DNA of 64,000 bases, from the NCBI GenBank assembly GCA_044224515.1, contig JBGAKH010000005.1:186001-250000 (forward strand), read 5' to 3'. The notes below the pieces were generated by a model. That model did no database searches. It was not told where the DNA came from and saw only the letters and a list, made by a program, of their open reading frames with translations. Source of the stretch: JBBATK01 sp044224515. GTDB lineage: Bacteria > Bacteroidota > Ignavibacteria > Kapaibacteriales > NICIL-2. The translations under genes were made by a program, and so were the position numbers. Shown in pieces: positions 62,470 through 64,000 of the stretch; the first letter of the stretch is position 1; every line of letters starts with the position of its first letter.

Positions 62470-62640
62470 GGACTAGCACCAAGAACTGTTAGTACGCATG
62501 CGAGCAGTCTACTGAGCAGTGCAAAAAAGAGGCGTAGAACCGGTAGAACTGAGCCGCGAAATCGATGAATTTAAGGTGGAAAAGGCAATATTCCGTCCTT
62601 TTGTATGTATAGAAGCTGAAAAATCGAATGACAAGTGGTC

Positions 62641-62671
62641 TTGTTTCGAGATAACCTTCCTTCTAATTTTG
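62641..62671 (+). promoter_or_regulatory. Bacteroidota-type promoter of the esterase gene
   Basis: TTG (62641-62643), 20 nt, then TAATTTTG (62664-62671). This fits the TTG-N17-23-TAnnTTTG pattern. The start of transcription near 62678 gives a leader of about 60 nt. Confidence 0.6.
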
Positions 62672-62738
62672 ACAGTCCTTCAGAACGTACAGCGCGCGTT
62701 CCGATAATTCTTGAACAGGTTTATTTGGAGACACCCCA

Positions 62739-63917
62739 ATGCACACCTTGAAGCTTTTCAAGCTAATTCTTGTGATGATCTTTGTGTTTTCGCAGAGTCA
62801 TTTGTTTGCCCAGAAAATTGCGGCGAAAATGATGGTACAGGGAAAACTTCGAGAATTCATTGTCGTCAAACCAAGTGGTACAGCTCCTCCTGGCGGCTAT
62901 CCATTGGTTTTTATGCTTCACGGAACCGGTGGGGATGGAGAGAAATTCTACAATATTTCGAAATGGGTGGAGCGTGGTGAGGCGGATAAAATCGTTACTG
63001 TTTTTCCATCATCGCTCAAGTGGTGTCACAAAGAAAAGAACGGTCCGGTGGAACCCAGCATTGAGAAATGGGTGAACGGAGATCTTCTTGACGGCTATTG
63101 TGGTGATACCAATGATCTTATCTCGGAGGAGTTGTTCTTTCGTCGGATGGTTGACACGATCTCAAAAGTGTTGCAGATAAACAGCAAGAAGATGTACGTA
63201 GCTGGTTTTTCGAATGGTAGCTCCATGACACAGAAGCTGCTCGTTCAAGCGAGTGATTTGTTTAGTGCATATGGAGCACACGCCGGATCTCTAAATGCAC
63301 TGGATACAGCCAGAGTAAAGCGTAAAGTGCCTCTCATGTTTTCCGTCGGTACTCTCGATCAAGCCTACACCGGAGGTGTCGGAATTCCTGTGTTGCCATT
63401 TAACGACAGCACTCTTCACTATCTGGCAGGTCCTATTTCGCGCGCATTGTCGGTGTTGGATCTCGAGACAAACTATACACTTTACGCGAATTCTAAGACG
63501 CGTTCCTATGTCTTCAACACACCCAAGCCCGGCGCAGAGCCCACGACCTACATCTTTACGCTTATCAAAGATGCGGAACACGTCTACCCCAATGGTATAC
63601 TCCATGAACTCATGATGGCCGACATCCACTGGGAGTTCTTTAAAACACTCAGTTTACCAACCTCGCTGGCCACCGCAGTAGAAGAAGGTTCGCTCGATAA
63701 AATCGCACGAATCTTTCCAAATCCGGCCGCAGATCATATTAATGTATCAGCTCTCAGTGGAGGACGTAGCCCCCTGAATATCGTCAACGCGTTGGGCGAA
63801 GTTGTCCTTTCAATACCTTCTAAAGGACAGAGTACCATTGATGTAAGCGCACTCTCAAGTGGTCGCTACAGTATAATTGCAGGATCGCAGCGCGAGAATT
63901 TTGTGGTTGTGCGATAG
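62739..63917 (+). CDS. T9SS-secreted esterase (PHB depolymerase-like/LpqC-like)
   Basis: This 392-residue protein has a signal peptide (LILVMIFVFSQSHLFAQ), an alpha/beta-hydrolase domain and a T9SS sorting tail (RIFPNPAADHINVSALSG ... SSGRYSIIAGSQREN). Catalytic features are the oxyanion FMLHGTGG, nucleophile GFSNGSS (GxSxG), Asp in SVGTLDQAY and His in DAEHVYPNG. The family includes PHB depolymerases and feruloyl/acetyl-xylan esterases; the polymer attacked is unknown. It starts with ATG 62739 after GGAG and has a promoter at 62641-62671. Confidence 0.88.
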   Translation: MHTLKLFKLILVMIFVFSQSHLFAQKIAAKMMVQGKLREFIVVKPSGTAPPGGYPLVFMLHGTGGDGEKFYNISKWVERGEADKIVTVFPSSLKWCHKEKNGPVEPSIEKWVNGDLLDGYCGDTNDLISEELFFRRMVDTISKVLQINSKKMYVAGFSNGSSMTQKLLVQASDLFSAYGAHAGSLNALDTARVKRKVPLMFSVGTLDQAYTGGVGIPVLPFNDSTLHYLAGPISRALSVLDLETNYTLYANSKTRSYVFNTPKPGAEPTTYIFTLIKDAEHVYPNGILHELMMADIHWEFFKTLSLPTSLATAVEEGSLDKIARIFPNPAADHINVSALSGGRSPLNIVNALGEVVLSIPSKGQSTIDVSALSSGRYSIIAGSQRENFVVVR

Positions 63918-64000
63918 CAGATACCATGCAGACAGCCGATCAGGAGAAGAAGTTAACAGCGCAACGACGAAGATGTATTCCTCAGGAAGACTTGCACCGG

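Larger units (their letters stand above)
62354..62738 (+). other. Intergenic region with REP-like hairpin and promoter
   Basis: These 385 bp between divergent genes hold the hairpin at 62449-62469 and a Bacteroidota-type promoter at 62641-62671. No protein gene is seen. Confidence 0.5.

Overview
The window looks like a chromosomal segment of a free-living member of the Bacteroidota/Chlorobiota (FCB) group, possibly near Ignavibacteria or Kapabacteria; the genus cannot be fixed from sequence reading alone. The evidence is as follows. Five predicted secreted proteins end in type IX secretion (T9SS) sorting-type tails. A TonB-dependent receptor is paired with a DUF4249-type lipoprotein. Many lipoproteins are present. 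At least two promoters have the Bacteroidota layout (TTG or TTTG, about 20 nt, then TAnnTTTG). No rRNA, tRNA, CRISPR array, phage or intact insertion sequence was found.

Layout. 1-7.5 kb: two small membrane proteins, then a leftward block with radA, an ECF sigma factor, a probable anti-sigma partner, a large protein with conserved ends and a low-complexity middle, and obgE. 8-12.2 kb: a rightward export cassette (HlyD-type adaptor lipoprotein, LpoB/TPR-like lipoprotein, FtsX-type permease, LolD-type ATPase). 12.5-17.3 kb: TonB receptor plus DUF4249 lipoprotein, then a convergent T9SS cargo protein. 17.7-23.5 kb: a complete leftward RND tripartite efflux system (adaptor, pump, TolC). 23.5-30.9 kb: housekeeping genes (TIGR01777 epimerase, rplI, rpsF without rpsR between them, queF-queD, gltX, dtd) and a sigma-54-type response regulator overlapping a lipoprotein gene. 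31-39 kb: SPFH membrane protein, SnoaL-like protein, a T9SS cargo, holB, an arsenic pair (arsR, arsM) with matching palindromic operators, and an ABC exporter.

The right part, 39.7-64 kb, is accessory in character and rich in secreted or lipid-anchored proteins. It holds two polysaccharide deacetylases, an S41-like protein that has lost its catalytic serine, a translationally coupled lipoprotein pair, a 1428-residue T9SS adhesin-like protein flanked on both sides by short tandem repeats, a TPR protein, a DOT1-like methyltransferase, a papain-like lipoprotein, a zinc-phospholipase/nuclease-like protein, a helical-repeat protein and a PHB-depolymerase-like esterase.

Beyond genes, the most striking signal is a set of near-perfect DNA hairpins (9-13 bp stems with 3-nt TNT or GNA loops closed by C-G) scattered through intergenic DNA and, once, inside a gene. 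They resemble a REP-type family. No single complete, obviously new defence or biosynthetic system could be demonstrated. The best candidates for new biology are the hairpin family, the arsenic operator arrangement, the inactive S41 homologue, the papain-like lipoprotein and the lipoprotein-phospholipase pair.
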